DNA of 64,000 nt from Aegilops tauschii subsp. strangulata. Lineage: Eukaryota; Streptophyta; Magnoliopsida; Poales; Poaceae. Both the position numbers and the translations under genes were made by a program. The stretch is taken from positions 361,210,267 through 361,274,266 of the forward strand of contig NC_053040.3 in assembly GCF_002575655.3 (NCBI RefSeq). Direction: 5' to 3'. Under the pieces are notes generated by a model that saw only the letters and a program-made list of their open reading frames with translations, made no database searches and was not told the origin of the DNA. Below, one piece after another: positions 1 through 11,760 of the stretch; position 1 is the stretch's first letter, and the number at the start of each line of letters is the position of its first letter.

Positions 1-538
1 GCAAGCAATAAATGAAGAAATGGAGGAAAGTGGATATGTGTGATGTTACTACCTATGTTACTCCCACTGCGGGTATAGTCTCACTATAGTATGAGACTAC
101 CCACAATGGGAGTAACATAGGTAGTAACATCATACATATCTAGATAAAGTAGATGATGTGGCAAGCAATAAATGAAGAAAGAGAGGAAAGTAGTAACATA
201 GCTAGTTACTAGTAGTATGAGTAACATCACATGTACATATCAAGGCAAGATATGTCTATAGCCTAATAAATGAAGTGTTGCATGTTACCACATATATATG
301 TTACTCCCCACTATAGAGGTAGTAACATAGACTAGTGTAACACATGGGCATGTTACTAGTCTATGTTACTACCCATTGTGGCTAGTCTGAGTAACATCAC
401 ACATCTCAAGGCAAGATGAGTCTATAGCCTAATAAATGAAGTGTTGCATGTTACTACACATATGTTACTCCCCACTATAGAGGTAGTAGCATAGACTAGT
501 AACATTCTATGTTACTACCCATTGTGGCTAGTCTTATG
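1..538. repeat. Cluster of palindromic MITE-like repeats
   Basis: The stretch is built from short units around GTTACTACC / GGTAGTAAC. One clear inverted repeat pairs 42-67 with 106-131. A block beginning GCAAGCAATAAATGAAG occurs at 1 and again at 161, and a block TCTATAGCCTAATAAATGAAG occurs near 251 and again near 420, so units of about 160-170 bp are in tandem. No coding sequence is seen. The family is not recognised with certainty; the AT-rich palindromic structure is typical of MITEs. Confidence 0.6.
531..538. repeat. 8-bp target-site duplication of the hAT-like element
   Basis: GTCTTATG immediately left of the element is repeated exactly at 1307-1314 immediately right of it. Confidence 0.85.
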
Positions 539-1306
539 TAGGGATGTAAATGGTACGGATAATTTCCGTTCCGAATCCGCATCCGCATCCGTTTTTAAGG
601 ATATGGTATGCACTTTCACAAATCCGACGGATACGGATGCGGATACGGATAATTGTTAACCGGATATCCGACGAATATGGTAGCAGATATGGTATCGATA
701 ATATCCGATGGATGTGAATTATTCGGTATTTTTTGCGGATTATCCGGTATTATCAAATAGGATTATCCGATAAATTTGGTCCAATCGACAAGCCCAACGA
801 CCCAATTAGACCACTGATTAGAATCACCACACATAAATATCATATAACCCTAAACCTAATAGCACCACCGTACGACTGTACACATAAAATGTACGTACAA
901 GAGCAGCCAATAGACTTAAGAACACATACTGTACAAGCTCACTTACATAGTATATAACATATTCTGTTATGAACCAAGAACACTATGAACCTATGATGGC
1001 TAATGTCTTGCTTGGTGCAGCGTGTAAGTTATTAACTTCATTGATCAATAAAAATTGATTGGTTACTTATATATTGTTCTTCTTTGCATAGATCATGATA
1101 TATATTATGGACAAGATGTACATAGATTTTTTATCCTCTTTCGGTCCGAATCCGCTCCGCTTCCGCTCCGAATCCGTAGTCTGATATAATCCGTATTCGA
1201 ATCCGCATCCGGTCATTATCCAATCCGCTCTGAATCCGACAAAAAAATGTGGTAAAGGATATGGTAAAGGCATTATCTGATCTGATCCGATCCGTTTACA
1301 TCCCTA
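539..1306. mobile_element. Non-autonomous hAT-like DNA transposon, 768 bp
   Basis: The element starts TAGGGATGTAAATGG and ends with the matching inverted terminus (TTTACATCCCTA). It is flanked by a perfect 8-bp direct repeat GTCTTATG (531-538 and 1307-1314). An 8-bp duplication and TAGGG-type ends are hallmarks of the hAT superfamily. Subterminal regions on both sides are packed with short GATCCG/CGGAT motifs in opposite orientations, the usual transposase-binding arrangement. The short open frames inside have no hAT transposase features, so it would need a transposase in trans. It interrupts the surrounding MITE cluster. Confidence 0.85.
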
Positions 1307-1314
1307 GTCTTATG

Positions 1315-1580
1315 TCACTCTATTGTGTACTTACTTGCTCTAATAATGCATAGTATCATAGAGTAGCTAGTATCATATGTAGTACTTTATTTATATTGTC
1401 ATGCATGACACATATAGTAGTATAACATTTATTATGATACGGTTTCATGATATGATACTTAACCCTCTCTTTCTTCATTTAATTAATTCTATGACAGCTC
1501 ATCAAAATTGCCTAGTTGGCATGCATGATACTAGCTATGATACCCCCTTACTATCAGCCTAGCAAAGGTGTACAGATCAT
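1315..1580. repeat. Right-hand remainder of the MITE-like cluster
   Basis: The segment is rich in TATCATA / TATGATAC motifs that can pair with each other, and it continues the palindromic repeats left of the hAT-like element. No gene is visible. Confidence 0.4.
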
Positions 1581-2477
1581 TTGTGCGTCACTTTGTGAGT
1601 TTTCATCCGTTTGTTCGAGAAGCGGGGAGAAGTTTCAAACATTTCGGCCGTGAGGTGCGGCCACTGGCGTAGGCCTAGTTGGTATTTTAATTACAGAAAA
1701 TTCAGATGGAGTTCGGACATCATCAAAATCGATGTGTGCATGTGGCGTGGTGTCACGACCCCGTGGAAAAAAATTGGTAAAGTTTGGCACAAGTTTTGAT
1801 GACCGCTCCTTCCAAACCGGAGCATCTCACATGAAGGATCATGGTTTTCCAAAAGGAGACGTGTCAATTCAAACTCCTGTGGCCGGTGACTTCATCGTTT
1901 GGCCTCATAAAAATTTCCACGATACGCAATCACCATTATACCACGGGTTTGATTTTCTGGCGCATTTCAGGTATCGTTAGCTATATTTAAGACATTTTTT
2001 GATATGAACATGCATTTTGTGCATAAAAATAAAATTACAACCGGAACTGCATGTGCTATCGAAAGGGATGAGGATCGCCGTTCGACCTGGGAGCATCCAA
2101 CGGTGCAGACGTACGATCCATGGGGTTTGGGTTCTGGCCAATCAGAAAGCACGACTCAGATCGTGGGCGGGGTGGTGGCGGGGTTTGGTCGGCACACGGC
2201 TTTCATCAACGAACCGTGTGCTATTCGCAAACTAGATTGCATATTTTTGTTCACACATACTGTAGTGAGATCGATTGAGTGTGTTACCTCTATGATATAA
2301 TAATAATAATATTAACAAAAAATGGTTCATATTCATTGCCTGAGCTGACAGCATGTCAAGGTCAACATATTAATGGTTCTTACACCAACAGAAAACCAAG
2401 CATTACTCACAAATTCAGTACACCCGACAGTTCTAAATTGAACGAATTAAGTTGCAGGGTAGGCATAAAGACTAGTC
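1581..2477. other. Unresolved spacer including probable left subterminal region of the first CACTA element
   Basis: No convincing gene. Around 2190-2230 there are motifs of the type CACACGG and CCGTGTG, like those near 6480-6520, 8400-8800 and 51300-51750, so this probably belongs to the CACTA element that carries the tnp2 gene. I could not find a left terminus starting CACTA; it may be mutated or lie elsewhere. Confidence 0.35.
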
Positions 2478-5400
2478 TTACAGCTTAATTCCCATGTACA
2501 TGGGGGAACTGGGATCATTAAGTTGACCTCGAATGAACTTGGGGTTTTTGATGATTTTAAACTTCTTCTCTGTTGCATTGGTGCGTGATCCCTTGGCTGG
2601 CAACTCATCAAATTCATCGTACTCGTCCTGATCGGCAACATCGTCGACACCCAGTACCCTTCTCTTCCCATGCATCGCTAAATGGCCGTTCTTATGCAAG
2701 GGGTCTTCCACAAAGAAAATCTGGGTAGCATCGCTGGCAAGAATGAATGGGTCCGCGTGATATGCCATCGTTGTCCTGTTAACACAGGTCTTCCTATACT
2801 CATCAATCCTTACCTGACCAAGAGGGATCCATGCGCACCTGAATAAAGCCACCTTAACTTTCACATAGTCAAGCTCCCAAATCTCTTTGATGGTTCCATA
2901 GTATACCCTTTTATCAGCTTCATTTACAGTCATGCATTCTATTTGAACAGAGCTGTTCTGATACGAGGTCTTCTTATCACGTTCCTCAGTGTAGAACGTG
3001 TATCCATTTATGTCATATGCTTGGTACGTCAGCACCGTAGGTGATGGCTTTTGTGCCAACCACGTAGCAATGTCATCGATGGATCCCTGTGTCAAACGAT
3101 TCTTCAACCATTTGGCGTAGTTCTTAGTCTGCTCCTTCATCTCCACCTCTGATGAAGGCACCATTGGTAAGAATCTTTGGCGTATCTCCGCCAAGTGTTC
3201 TTCGGCATAAGCGATGAGAACTGGGCTGTTAAGCAGTACTGTCAAATGGGCTTTCTCTACCAATTCTCCGGGTGCAGCCATTTGTGTGCCAGTAAGGACT
3301 GGCTTACCTTTCAGCCTTCCCTCGTGGCGAGAGAGGGGCAAACCTATAGGTATTTGTTTCATGTATTCGGTGCAAAACTCAACCACCTCCTCCACGGTAT
3401 AACCTTGTAGGATGCTTGCCTCTGGATGGTTTCGGTTCCGACAAAAGCGCTTCAGGATTCCCATGAACTGCTCGAAGGGATACATGTTGCGAAGAAACAC
3501 AGGACCACAATACTTTATCTCGTCGACAAGGTGCACAGTGAGATGGACCATGATATCAAAGAATGACGGTGGGAAAAACATCTCTTGGTTGGACAATATT
3601 CTTGCAATATCATCTTGCATATGATCCAACTCTTCAGGATCTACAACTTTTTGCCATAGTTGGTTGAAGAAATCATAGAGGTCAATGAGTGTGTTTCTTA
3701 TATCTTTGTCCATCAGATTCCTGATGGCCACCGGGAGGATTTGTGTCAACATTACGTGGCAATCATGTGACTTCATGTGTCCCAACTTCATTTTACCTGA
3801 GCTCACATCCACGAGACTTTTGATGTTTGCGGAGTAGGAAGAGGGTGTCTTAACTGACAACAAATAGGTGAAGAACTACGTTGCTTCTTTTGTACTGAAA
3901 TTGTAACTCTGGCGAGCTTTGATGAATTTGTCATCATCTTCTGCTTCACTCTTGCATTGTGATTGATCAGCAAGCATATCGAGCCGTGAACCGTCACCAT
4001 CCTTTCTTTTACCTTTAATCTTGAACAGAGTACCAAGGATGCTTTCACATACGTTCTTCTCTACATGCATGACATCGATGCAGTGACGTACACGTAGAAT
4101 CTCCCAGTGAGGTAATTTCCAGAACACCGATTTCTTCTTAAATACTTGATCCTTGGGTGTTAGTTTCACCGTCAAAGGGTGGTTCTTGCCAAGCACAACA
4201 TTATTTTTTTAGCCATGTTGTGGACCACCACCCCTTCATAGGGTCTTGGGGATGCAGCTGCCTCTGCCGTACCATCAAATTCAGCTTTCATCTTTCGGTA
4301 TGGCTGATTTTTCCGTAAGAACCTACGATGACGCAAATACACTGTTCTGTGCGAGTTGGGAAGTCTTCTGCTAGCTGTCCTATCCATGCATGTGACACAC
4401 CCTACTTCTCCCCTTGTTTTCTGCCCCGATGTGTTGCCTAAGGCCGGCATTCTTGAATGGTGTGCACCAGCATGGCATGTAGATCGAAAATCTCCTTTCT
4501 GTAAGCATCATAACATTTTACAGCAGGCGCATCTATCCACACCGTCAGCAGTTCTTCTACCAGTAGCTGAAAGTAAATGTCGATGTCATTTCCAGGTTGC
4601 TTCGGGCCTTGGATAATCATTGACATCATAATGTATTTTTTCTTCATACACAACCAAGGAGCTAGGTTATATATGCACAGAAGCATCGGCCATGTGATGT
4701 GATTGGTGCTCATATCGCCAAAAGGATTCATCCCGTCAGTACACTCCCCGAGCCTTATACTTCTAGGATCCTTGGCAAAATTTTCAAACTTTTTGTCGAT
4801 TAATTCCCACCGAGCCCCATCTTTCGGGTGCCTCATATACCTATCCGCAATTCGCTCATCATGATGCCACCACAACCTCTTTGCCTCTCTAGGGTTTGCA
4901 AACAAACGCCTCAACCTTGGCAAGTACCAAACAACCTTGAACGGGACTCTTGTCTTGATCTCGTCGTCCAATTTGTACTTGTCCTTTGCTCTCCTGCGCT
5001 TGTATCGTGCATGCTTACATGTGGGACATGCACAAAAATCTTTGTACTCATCATGGTACAATATACAATCATTCACACAAGCGTGTATCTTCTGTACTTC
5101 AAGTTCCTATGGGCAAACAATTTTCTTCGCTTCATTCGTGCTCCTGGGGAGCACATTATCTTCTGGAAAAATTTCTTTCAAAAGACCTAACATCTCTGTG
5201 AAGCCCTTTGCTGCTTTAAATCTTAGAAGCACCAGGATGGCACTCAACCTGGAATATTTCTTTTTGCAACCTGGATACAATTCTTTCTTGGATTCCGCAT
5301 CAATGGTTGGCAGATCCTTGTACCCAATCATATGCTTATCTGGGCCTCAAAATCTTCAATCATAGCAGCAAAATCTGGCATATCAAGATTGTCGTCATCT

Positions 5401-5789
5401 GCGTCGACGTCTTGGTTTTCCAGTGGGCGTTTTGGCTTTCTGGTGTTCCATTGGTAGCTTGACGCCTCTGCCCCGATGTTAGATTCAACATCCATGTGAC
5501 ACTGATCGGGGTTTGGCATCTCGCTGCCCCGGGTATCTTCATCCATGACCTCCTCTTCACCGTGTCTGGTCCAACGTGTATATTCATCCATGAATCCCCT
5601 AGAGACTAAGTGCTTCTGGACATCTGCAACTTCATGTGACTCTGTATTGGCACAATCAGTACATGGACACAGGATGTAATCCGCATCACCAATTCTCCTC
5701 TTTGTACTTTCAGCCAAATTCATGAACTCTATCACGCCACTGATAAAATGTGCGGTTTTCCGATTCTTCATCCATCGAGATCGTTCCAT
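2478..5789 (-). pseudogene. CACTA (En/Spm-type) tnp2 transposase, broken
   Basis: Read on the minus strand from an ATG at 5789, the pieces give the full domain order of a plant CACTA transposase. First comes the transposase-associated N-terminal domain (5789-5340; CPCTDC motif). The tnp2 core follows (about 5080-3880), with CPTC, a STDGMNPFG-like TDGMNPFG stretch, IQGPKQPGNDID and RHCIDVMHVEKNV. The C-terminal DUF4218 region (HMKSHDCHVMLTQILP onward) and a DUF4216-like region end at 2478. The frame is broken at least five times: a frameshift near 5340, TAG at 5107-5109, a frameshift near 4440, a slip in the A/T run near 4202-4210, and TAG at 3876-3878. The product would be inactive. It belongs to the CACTA element ending at 8823 and diverges from the GRF gene on its right. 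Confidence 0.9.
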
Positions 5790-6658
5790 CTGCACCACAC
5801 GAGTGGTAATTAAAAACAAAACAACAACATTAATACACGGATTAACTGCTGTCCAAAGATGCGTGCATAAATCACAAGGTTTTATTTTAATAATTACTGA
5901 GGGCGCTCCATGTTGTTATCCAGACGTGCTATGACAAAAATTAATGGCCAGTCAATTTACACGCAGAGTACTAGTACAACACTACACTTAGGAATTGAAT
6001 AACTAAATTTAGCCACTCACGAAAAGAATACCTTAATTAATTAGCCGCGCGACGATCTCCACCCTGCAGACAGACAACCGCGATGCGGCGGCACGCCGAG
6101 ACAGCAGGGTCGAGGAGCAAAGCTTAGTGCGGCCGCCGCCTAAAGTTCGACCTCCACTATCCCGCCATCGACCACGATGGATGTGCTCGAATCACGCCGC
6201 CGCCGACCTCGATGGTTGAGCTCCTCCTATCTCCCGCCGCAGAACGAGGATTGACCTCCTATGATGCCACCACCACCCACCGACCGAGGATTGACCTCTT
6301 CTCTGGTAGCCGCTGCTTAGGCCGCCGCCGCCATCTCTATATGCAGAGCGACTATTTTTTTACGGATATCCGTGGAGCGGCTGTTTACACGGTATCTCAC
6401 CGTAACTCAATTATATGGACAGGGTAGTACATCACATACAGTTATGTAACGGCAACCATGTCTAACCTACGTTGTCTTCTCACACGGTTTGGTGCGGAAA
6501 TCGTGTGTGATGTTGTAATACCTAACACAAACGACATGTACAAAGAATGTGCCATATACAACATATATATAGTGCCATTAGTAGTTCTCGACCGTTAGCT
6601 TATCTCCACAGTTTCCCCATTTCCCCCAAATCCCTACATAGCTTCCAAATTCCCTCGC
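5790..6658. promoter_or_regulatory. Divergent intergenic region between tnp2 (minus) and the GRF gene (plus)
   Basis: Two genes point away from this stretch. The part at about 6060-6330 is GC-rich with repeated GACCTC and CCGCCG runs, probably leader sequence of the minus-strand transposase. At 6430-6540 there are CACACGG / CGTGTGTGATG motifs like the CACTA subterminal repeats, which could bind the element's own proteins. A TATATATAG string lies near 6565, about 95 bp left of the GRF gene start. Promoter function is inferred from position only. Confidence 0.4.
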
Positions 6659-7424
6659 ATGGCGCTGACATTGGGGGAATGCGGACGAGTGGTGCTGATG
6701 GTTTCGGTGCGGCTGCTCCTGCTCGTATCGCCGCCACGACGGCGGTCGCCGCCGAGCACTTGCCTAAGGTCATCAAAAGGCAGGTGTACTACGGACCCGA
6801 ATCATCCTGTCAGGTTCCAATCTATCCCGATATTTTTTACCATGTCCAAAGTATGGCTCCTTGCTGAATCCGTCCTGAATGACCCCCCCCAGGAAAGCGA
6901 TCTGCCGCCGGATCCGGAGCTTGACTCCAGACTCCCGCAACACGAGTTCGACTCCGAGTTTTGTGCCACCGAGAAGTACCAAAAGCTGAGTTGTGTGCAC
7001 GGGCACACTCCCGCTCGACGTGTATGCACGGAGGGATTCGACATTGGCAGGCGGTTTCTCAGTTGCCCCTTAGAGGTTAGTGCTAATTAAGTTCATCATT
7101 TTACTTCAGTTAATGCCACCACTCATCCAGAATACTATTTAACATTGGCAGGGATATGAGGCTTGTGCCTTTGTTAACTGGCTGGATGAAGAACGGCATG
7201 GCAGGGCCCGGAGTGTTATCACCAAGCTCGCAGAAGATAACGTAAAGTTGAAGAAGAAACTGGCTGATCTGGAATGTACAATCAGTATGATGAAGCAAGA
7301 AAGAATCAATCACAGGCAACAAATGAAAGCAAGAGACAAGAAGGAACTAACATGTGTAGTTGTGGTTGTCGCATTAGCCATGTTCTATGCGCTGTTTGTA
7401 ATGATGATTAGGGGTTTTGTTTGA
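6659..7424 (+). CDS. GRF-type zinc-finger protein of the CACTA element, two exons
   Basis: Exons 6659-7075 and 7152-7424 join in phase 0 (donor GAG|GTTAGT, acceptor GGCAG|GG) to give 229 residues. Across the junction lies a GRF-type zinc-finger pattern: LSCVHGH, then VCTEGFDIGRRFLSCPLE, then CAFVNWLDEE, with the first pair being Cys-x-His rather than Cys-x-Cys. The tail is a charged, lysine-rich probable coiled coil followed by a hydrophobic segment (VVVVVALAMFYALFVMM) and a short basic end. GRF fingers bind DNA or RNA in other proteins; the role here is unknown. The reading frame is open. The first 60 residues look unlike protein, and an in-frame ATG at 6842 may be the true start. Small GRF proteins are common in grass CACTA elements (recollection). 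Confidence 0.65.
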
Positions 7425-7896
7425 CAGTATTTCTAAAGCACATCTAGATGTGCTCTAAGTAATGCACATCTAGGTCTTATATATGCCATTGATGTTACGT
7501 GAAGATTCGTGCAGATTTTTTTGTCTTTTTTCTTTTCCTTTCTAGTTTGATTATTACTGGCTTTATCAATAAGAAGAGCTCAATGTATTGCTTGCCAACT
7601 GTGCTACTCCGTTCGTACCGGTACCGGTGCATAATCCCAAAACTCGTTCCTTGTTTTTGTCCTGAAAAAGGAAACCAGCCAAATAGCCAATAGGAGTCCT
7701 GCGCAACCCCGGGAATTTGGAGCGACTAGGTACAAATAACTACGGTTGATTATACCAGCGGTTAGATAATACGGCAACCCCGCTTCAATCCCCGCTTCAA
7801 TTGGCAGTTCCTCTTCTCTGCATACCCCGCTTAAGTGTCCACCATCTTCATCGTCCCCGGCAGGCCGCGCTACACACTGCCACATACTCTGCAGCC

Positions 7897-8274
7897 ATGT
7901 CGAGCGATAGCGAGGACGACAGTTCAGCCAGCAGTCTGGCGCCCAATGGTAGGTCAACATCAGAATCATCCCGCTCGTCTTCCATGAGTCCGACGTCGAG
8001 CCCAGACCTCGATTATATCCGGTTCATGGAAGGGACGCCGCCTCCGGAGTCGTCAGACGACAACCAGACGGACGAGGAGCCGTCAGAGGACGAAGAAGAG
8101 GACGACGATGATGAGGAGGAGGAATGGTCGAACAAGGAGGACGCCGACGATGACAGCAACGACGATGACGACGGCGGCGGTGATGAAAAGCCAACGGTCA
8201 GCGGCAAGAAGCGTCCTCGCCAAGACGATGTCACGGGGCCATCCAACAAGAACAACAAGAAGAAGAAGGACTAA
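7897..8274 (+). CDS. Acidic, Ser/Asp/Glu-rich nuclear-type protein of the CACTA element
   Basis: A single open frame of 125 residues starts at the ATG at 7897 (an upstream in-frame extension to 7801 reads poorly). It begins MSSDSEDDSSASS, has long Asp/Glu runs in the middle (about residues 50-95), and ends with two basic clusters (KKRPRQ and KKKKD) that could be nuclear localisation signals. No enzyme domain is visible. It lies between the GRF gene and the right terminus. Low-complexity acidic proteins of this kind recur in CACTA elements; the 48.3-kb gene occupies a comparable place in the other element. Function is unknown. Confidence 0.5.
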   Translation: MSSDSEDDSSASSLAPNGRSTSESSRSSSMSPTSSPDLDYIRFMEGTPPPESSDDNQTDEEPSEDEEEDDDDEEEEWSNKEDADDDSNDDDDGGGDEKPTVSGKKRPRQDDVTGPSNKNNKKKKD

Positions 8275-8823
8275 ATTAAGCAGACTGTATATATCTCTAT
8301 TTATCCTGTCAATGTCATCACAGACGGTTAGTAATATGTATTCGACAGAGATCTTCTACATTATCGCCAACAGGTTGGTTTGTTGAACTGTGTGCCCTGA
8401 CGAGCACACAATTCACAAAAAAAATACCGTATGGGCTGTCTATAATGATCGCACAGAATTCTGATTACCGACCTGTTTGCCGGGTATCACACACATCTTG
8501 TTACGCCGAATCGTTTGTGTTCACCTCAAGCATCGGAAATGGTTCATCGGAGTGAACTGTATGTCGTATATCGCACACCCCTTGATTTGGCTGCCCGTTT
8601 TTGTTGTTCTGTCTCATCGCAAACAGTTCATACAGATCAACTATATGCCCCTCATCGCACACGCAACTATAATCTGAACCGTGTTTGATGTATCATTCGT
8701 CGCAAGCGTTTTGCATCATTTCTGACGGTTTTCATACACCACCGTTTGCGATTATTGCATCACACATAGTTTCTCTAAGGGTCTCTGATCGTAGTGTCGC
8801 GTTAGCAACATCCTACAGTAGTG
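8275..8823. mobile_element. Right subterminal region and terminus (TAGTG) of the first CACTA element
   Basis: From about 8400 the sequence consists of spaced motifs such as ATCGCACAC, CGCAAACAGTTCAT, CCGTGTTTG and ACCGTTTGCGATTATTGCATC. It ends CGTAGTGTCGCGTTAGCAAC...CAGTAGTG at 8819-8823, a canonical CACTA 3' end. The same ordered motif set ends at 51753, so both belong to one family. The 3 bases after the end (CTT) would be the target duplication, but the matching left end was not found. Confidence 0.75.
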
Positions 8824-9486
8824 CTTGATGCATACAGTTGTCCCTATATAACCATTTCCCGTATCTCGAATATCCCAAACGCTTCATCCTTGCTACTCGT
8901 TTGTGCTCGCATTGCCATCGCAGTCCGAGTTTTGTGGTTTTGCCTAAAACCAGGCAGATTACAGCATGAGAGTTTTCTAGGTAGATTCTAGGCACGGGAG
9001 TTTTATGATGCCTGGCACGTCACAAACAGTTCATGATTATAAACAGTGTACGATAGGTAGACAATCACACACATTTAGTTATCCCGTAGTGTCTCACATC
9101 ACACACGGTTTGCAAACGGCAACTGTGCATGCTTGCACAGGTTTCCTCTCTGTGAACCGTCTCGGATTATGGTGTATACCACAAACGTTTGTGTTTTACC
9201 AGCCGTGTGTGCCGTAATGACCTGCACAATGTAATTTCACCTTAATTTAATTGCTGCTATTTAAAATTGTACCTAATTTAAACTTGAAAGTAGGCTATAG
9301 CTTTATTCATATCCATTAGGTTCAAACAACCAATGCATTATTCGATTCACAGGTACATTTGTTTAAGAATTACATAAGCACCAAATAAAGAATGATGTAC
9401 CAGGTTTCTATACTTGTACTATTACAGATGGTAAAGAAAGAGGCGACAAACATTCCAGTTGCTGAACAAGGTGAAGCGGAATGGCC
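8824..9486. other. Subterminal-like spacer of the second CACTA-type region
   Basis: 8824-9230 again contains ACAAACAGTTCATG, CACACGGTTTGC and GCCGTGTGTGCC motifs, so it is CACTA subterminal DNA of the same broad type. No start CACTA is visible here. 9230-9486 is AT-rich with no feature. Confidence 0.4.
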
Positions 9487-10149
9487 CTATTCTGCTCTCC
9501 TGGATGCAGAAGGCATGCAGGACTCTAGTCCAACCCCTTGTGATGGCTGGCCGCCAATCATGTAGTTTGAGAGGTAATCTTGAGTAAACTGCTTCAGGAT
9601 CCACTACAAAAGGAAAAAGATTCAGATATTGTCATCTAACACAACTCATTACGGGCAGTAAAAAGAAGGCTACAGGGTTCTTACTTACCATCCTGCAGTA
9701 CACTGTTGTCTTGCATAAAGTGTAAACAAATAGTTAGATTAACATCTTTTGACCCATTTTAATAACAATCTTTATCAGTTTCCTCACTTGATGCTGGTTC
9801 ATGAATATCTCATTGCCCCATACGCAGACAGGGTTGAAGTGTGGATCTTTGGCAATGATATATGTACCTAAAAGCACCAAGTTAATATTAGAAGCTAAAC
9901 AACAATTGAAAAATGATGTAGTACAACACTCCACCCATCCCATTATATAAGATTTTATTACATGTATATCTAGACATCATCAGAACATCAAGGTAACACT
10001 CTTCCTTGTTGCTATGTAGCCTGGGATTGCATATTTAGTCATTCAGTACAATGCATGTTGCTAAACAAAAATTGAAAACGAAAAGGCATGTTACCTGCAA
10101 TATCCTTAACAGCAACCAAATATCGTAATTCATAGTGGTATTGTTGAAA
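9487..10149 (-). CDS. Unidentified multi-exon gene, 3' part
   Basis: On the minus strand, four exon-like blocks with good splice sites join in one open frame: 10149-10095 (ends GCAG|GTAACA), 9867-9788 (CAA|GTGAGG), a 21-bp microexon 9709-9689 (ATG|GTAAGT) and 9603-9487 ending at TAG. The product contains YLVAVKDIAGTYIIAKDP, NPVCVWGNEIFMNQHQ and, across the next junctions, TTVYCRMWILKQFTQDYL. I do not recognise the family. The 5' end was not found, and an AT-repeat (10287-10327) and spacer lie upstream. It is 3' of the AP2-like gene on the same strand in the host CACTA region. The open joined frame suggests a real, perhaps captured, gene fragment. Confidence 0.45.
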
Positions 10150-10284
10150 CTTTTAGTGATGAAATTGAACTGCACGGCAAATAGTTGCACATATAGAGCA
10201 TAACATTGTGAAGAACTGAAATAAACAAGTCATAAGGACATCTCTAGGTGATCCTTAAAAAGTTAAAGGACTAAAACCCTTAGT

Positions 10285-10286
<2 letters not shown>

Positions 10287-10327
<41 letters not shown>
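10287..10327. repeat. (AT)n microsatellite
   Basis: An uninterrupted alternating AT tract of about 41 bp. Confidence 0.95.
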
Positions 10328-10328
<1 letters not shown>

Positions 10329-10493
10329 TCCAGCAATTTTTGGCCTTTTCTAGTCGATCCCCTAAACTTAAGGTTGTAAACTTCAATTTGATCAAGTTCA
10401 AAGCAGGTTCAACCGAAAGTAGCATGCATTCAAACATAAACATAGATAGTTTTGCATAACCGAACATAAAACATAAATTTAAACCAAGCTAAA

Positions 10494-10533
10494 CTACTTT
10501 CGGTCGAAGTAGAGGTCGAGCCAATCCTTCCTC
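10494..10533 (-). pseudogene. Severed C-terminal end of the AP2-like gene
   Basis: Read on the minus strand and joined to the sequence right of 44,914 through one copy of the CTC duplication, this piece continues the open frame with TRKDWLDLYFDRK and a TAG stop at 10496-10494. It is the tail of the gene at 44,915-45,701, separated from it by the 34.4-kb Caspar-like element. Confidence 0.7.
10531..10533. repeat. Target-site duplication CTC of the Caspar-like element, left copy
   Basis: CTC immediately precedes CACTA at 10534; the second copy is at 44915-44917. Confidence 0.8.
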
Positions 10534-10929
10534 CACTACAAAAAAAAGACACACCCGTGACATTTTGGGCTGAACGAATTTTTTTTCTGTCATACATATG
10601 ACACTTCTATGACGATAATTGTGACAAAACCCGGTATCATCATACATGTGGTGGGCTCCTACTTCTATGACAAAAAACCATGACAGAAAATGGGCTTTTC
10701 GTCCTGGGCGGGCCGGAGATGCAGCTGCATGACATTCTTTGGGCCGTCCATGATGGAAAAAACCGTGGTAGAAGCGAGGGGGAGGAAAATTTCGGGGAGT
10801 TCCCGGTTACGGTGGGAGGCCGGGGGCCGAGCGATGCGCGTTTCTCTCGTACACGTACGCGCGTGTGTGCGAGGCGTTGGCTCTAACTGAACCCGAGCGA
10901 GGCGTCGGGCTCTAACTGAACCCGAGCGA

Positions 10930-11760
10930 TTGCACTGCAGGCTACGCGTTACTGTACCCGAGCGATCGATCGATGGCTGTTAACTGAACCCGATCGAGTG
11001 ATTCCTTCGCTATTGCTGCTAACTGAAGCCAATCGATTGGATGAACAGTGAGCGTTGCGGGGGGGGGGGGGGGGGGTTGGATGAACAGTGAGCGGTGGCG
11101 TTGCCTCTGGATGAACAGGACCCCGTGGTGTGGAGGGCTGGATGAACAGTACTCGGTGGAGGGGTGCCCGTGGAGGGGTGGTTGAACAAGACCCCGTGGT
11201 GTGGAGGGGTGGTTGAACAGTAGCCGGTGGAGTAGCGCGCGGTGGAGGCTGGATGAACAGGAGCCCGTGGAGGCTGGAGGAGGTCGACGGTGGAGATGAA
11301 CAGTATCCCGTGGAGTCCTGTTTTGCGGTACGCCACACCCCTCCCAATCAACACGACCCTCGTTTCGACTGTAGCGCTCCAACACAAGTCCGTTTCCTCC
11401 GTTTTGCGGTATGCCCCACCCCACCCGATCAACAGGACCCTCGTTTCGACCGTAGGAGGTCCGTTTCCTCCGTTTTGCGGTACACCAGACCCCTCCCGAT
11501 GAACAGGATCCCGTTTCGAACGTGGCCGGTCGAACACAAGGCCGTTTCCTCCGTTTTGCGGTACGCCATGCCTCGTTTCCATCGTCTGTTCCGTGCAAGC
11601 CCTCCCGATGAACACGACCACGCATTCCGTTCCGACCCAGCCGGTTGGCTCCCACGCGTTCCGTTGCCTCCCGATGAACACGACGCATTCCGATGCCTCC
11701 CCATGAACACGACACATTCCGTTGCCTCCCCATGAACACAACGACGACGCTGTTTCTCCA
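10930..11760. repeat. Minisatellite-like left subterminal repeats
   Basis: Two families of short tandem repeats occur: units around GGTGGAGGGGTGGTTGAACAG at about 11,080-11,300, and units of about 75 bp around CCTCCGTTTTGCGGTACGCC at about 11,310-11,600. An 18-base G run sits at 11,059-11,076. Long open frames on both strands here are a by-product of GC-rich repeats and are not called as genes. Confidence 0.7.

Noticed and set aside
1067..1273. Minus-strand open frame inside the hAT-like element
   Set aside because: It is made of subterminal GATCCG repeats and has no hAT transposase features.
8013..8258. Minus-strand Ser-rich open frame
   Set aside because: It is the antisense of the Asp/Glu-rich plus-strand gene (GAC/GAG versus TCG/TCC) and has no independent support.
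9595..9615. CACTACAAAAGG at 9602 as a possible CACTA left end
   Set aside because: On the minus strand it is the splice acceptor (CTTTTGTAG|TGG) of a good exon; no subterminal repeats or duplication accompany it.
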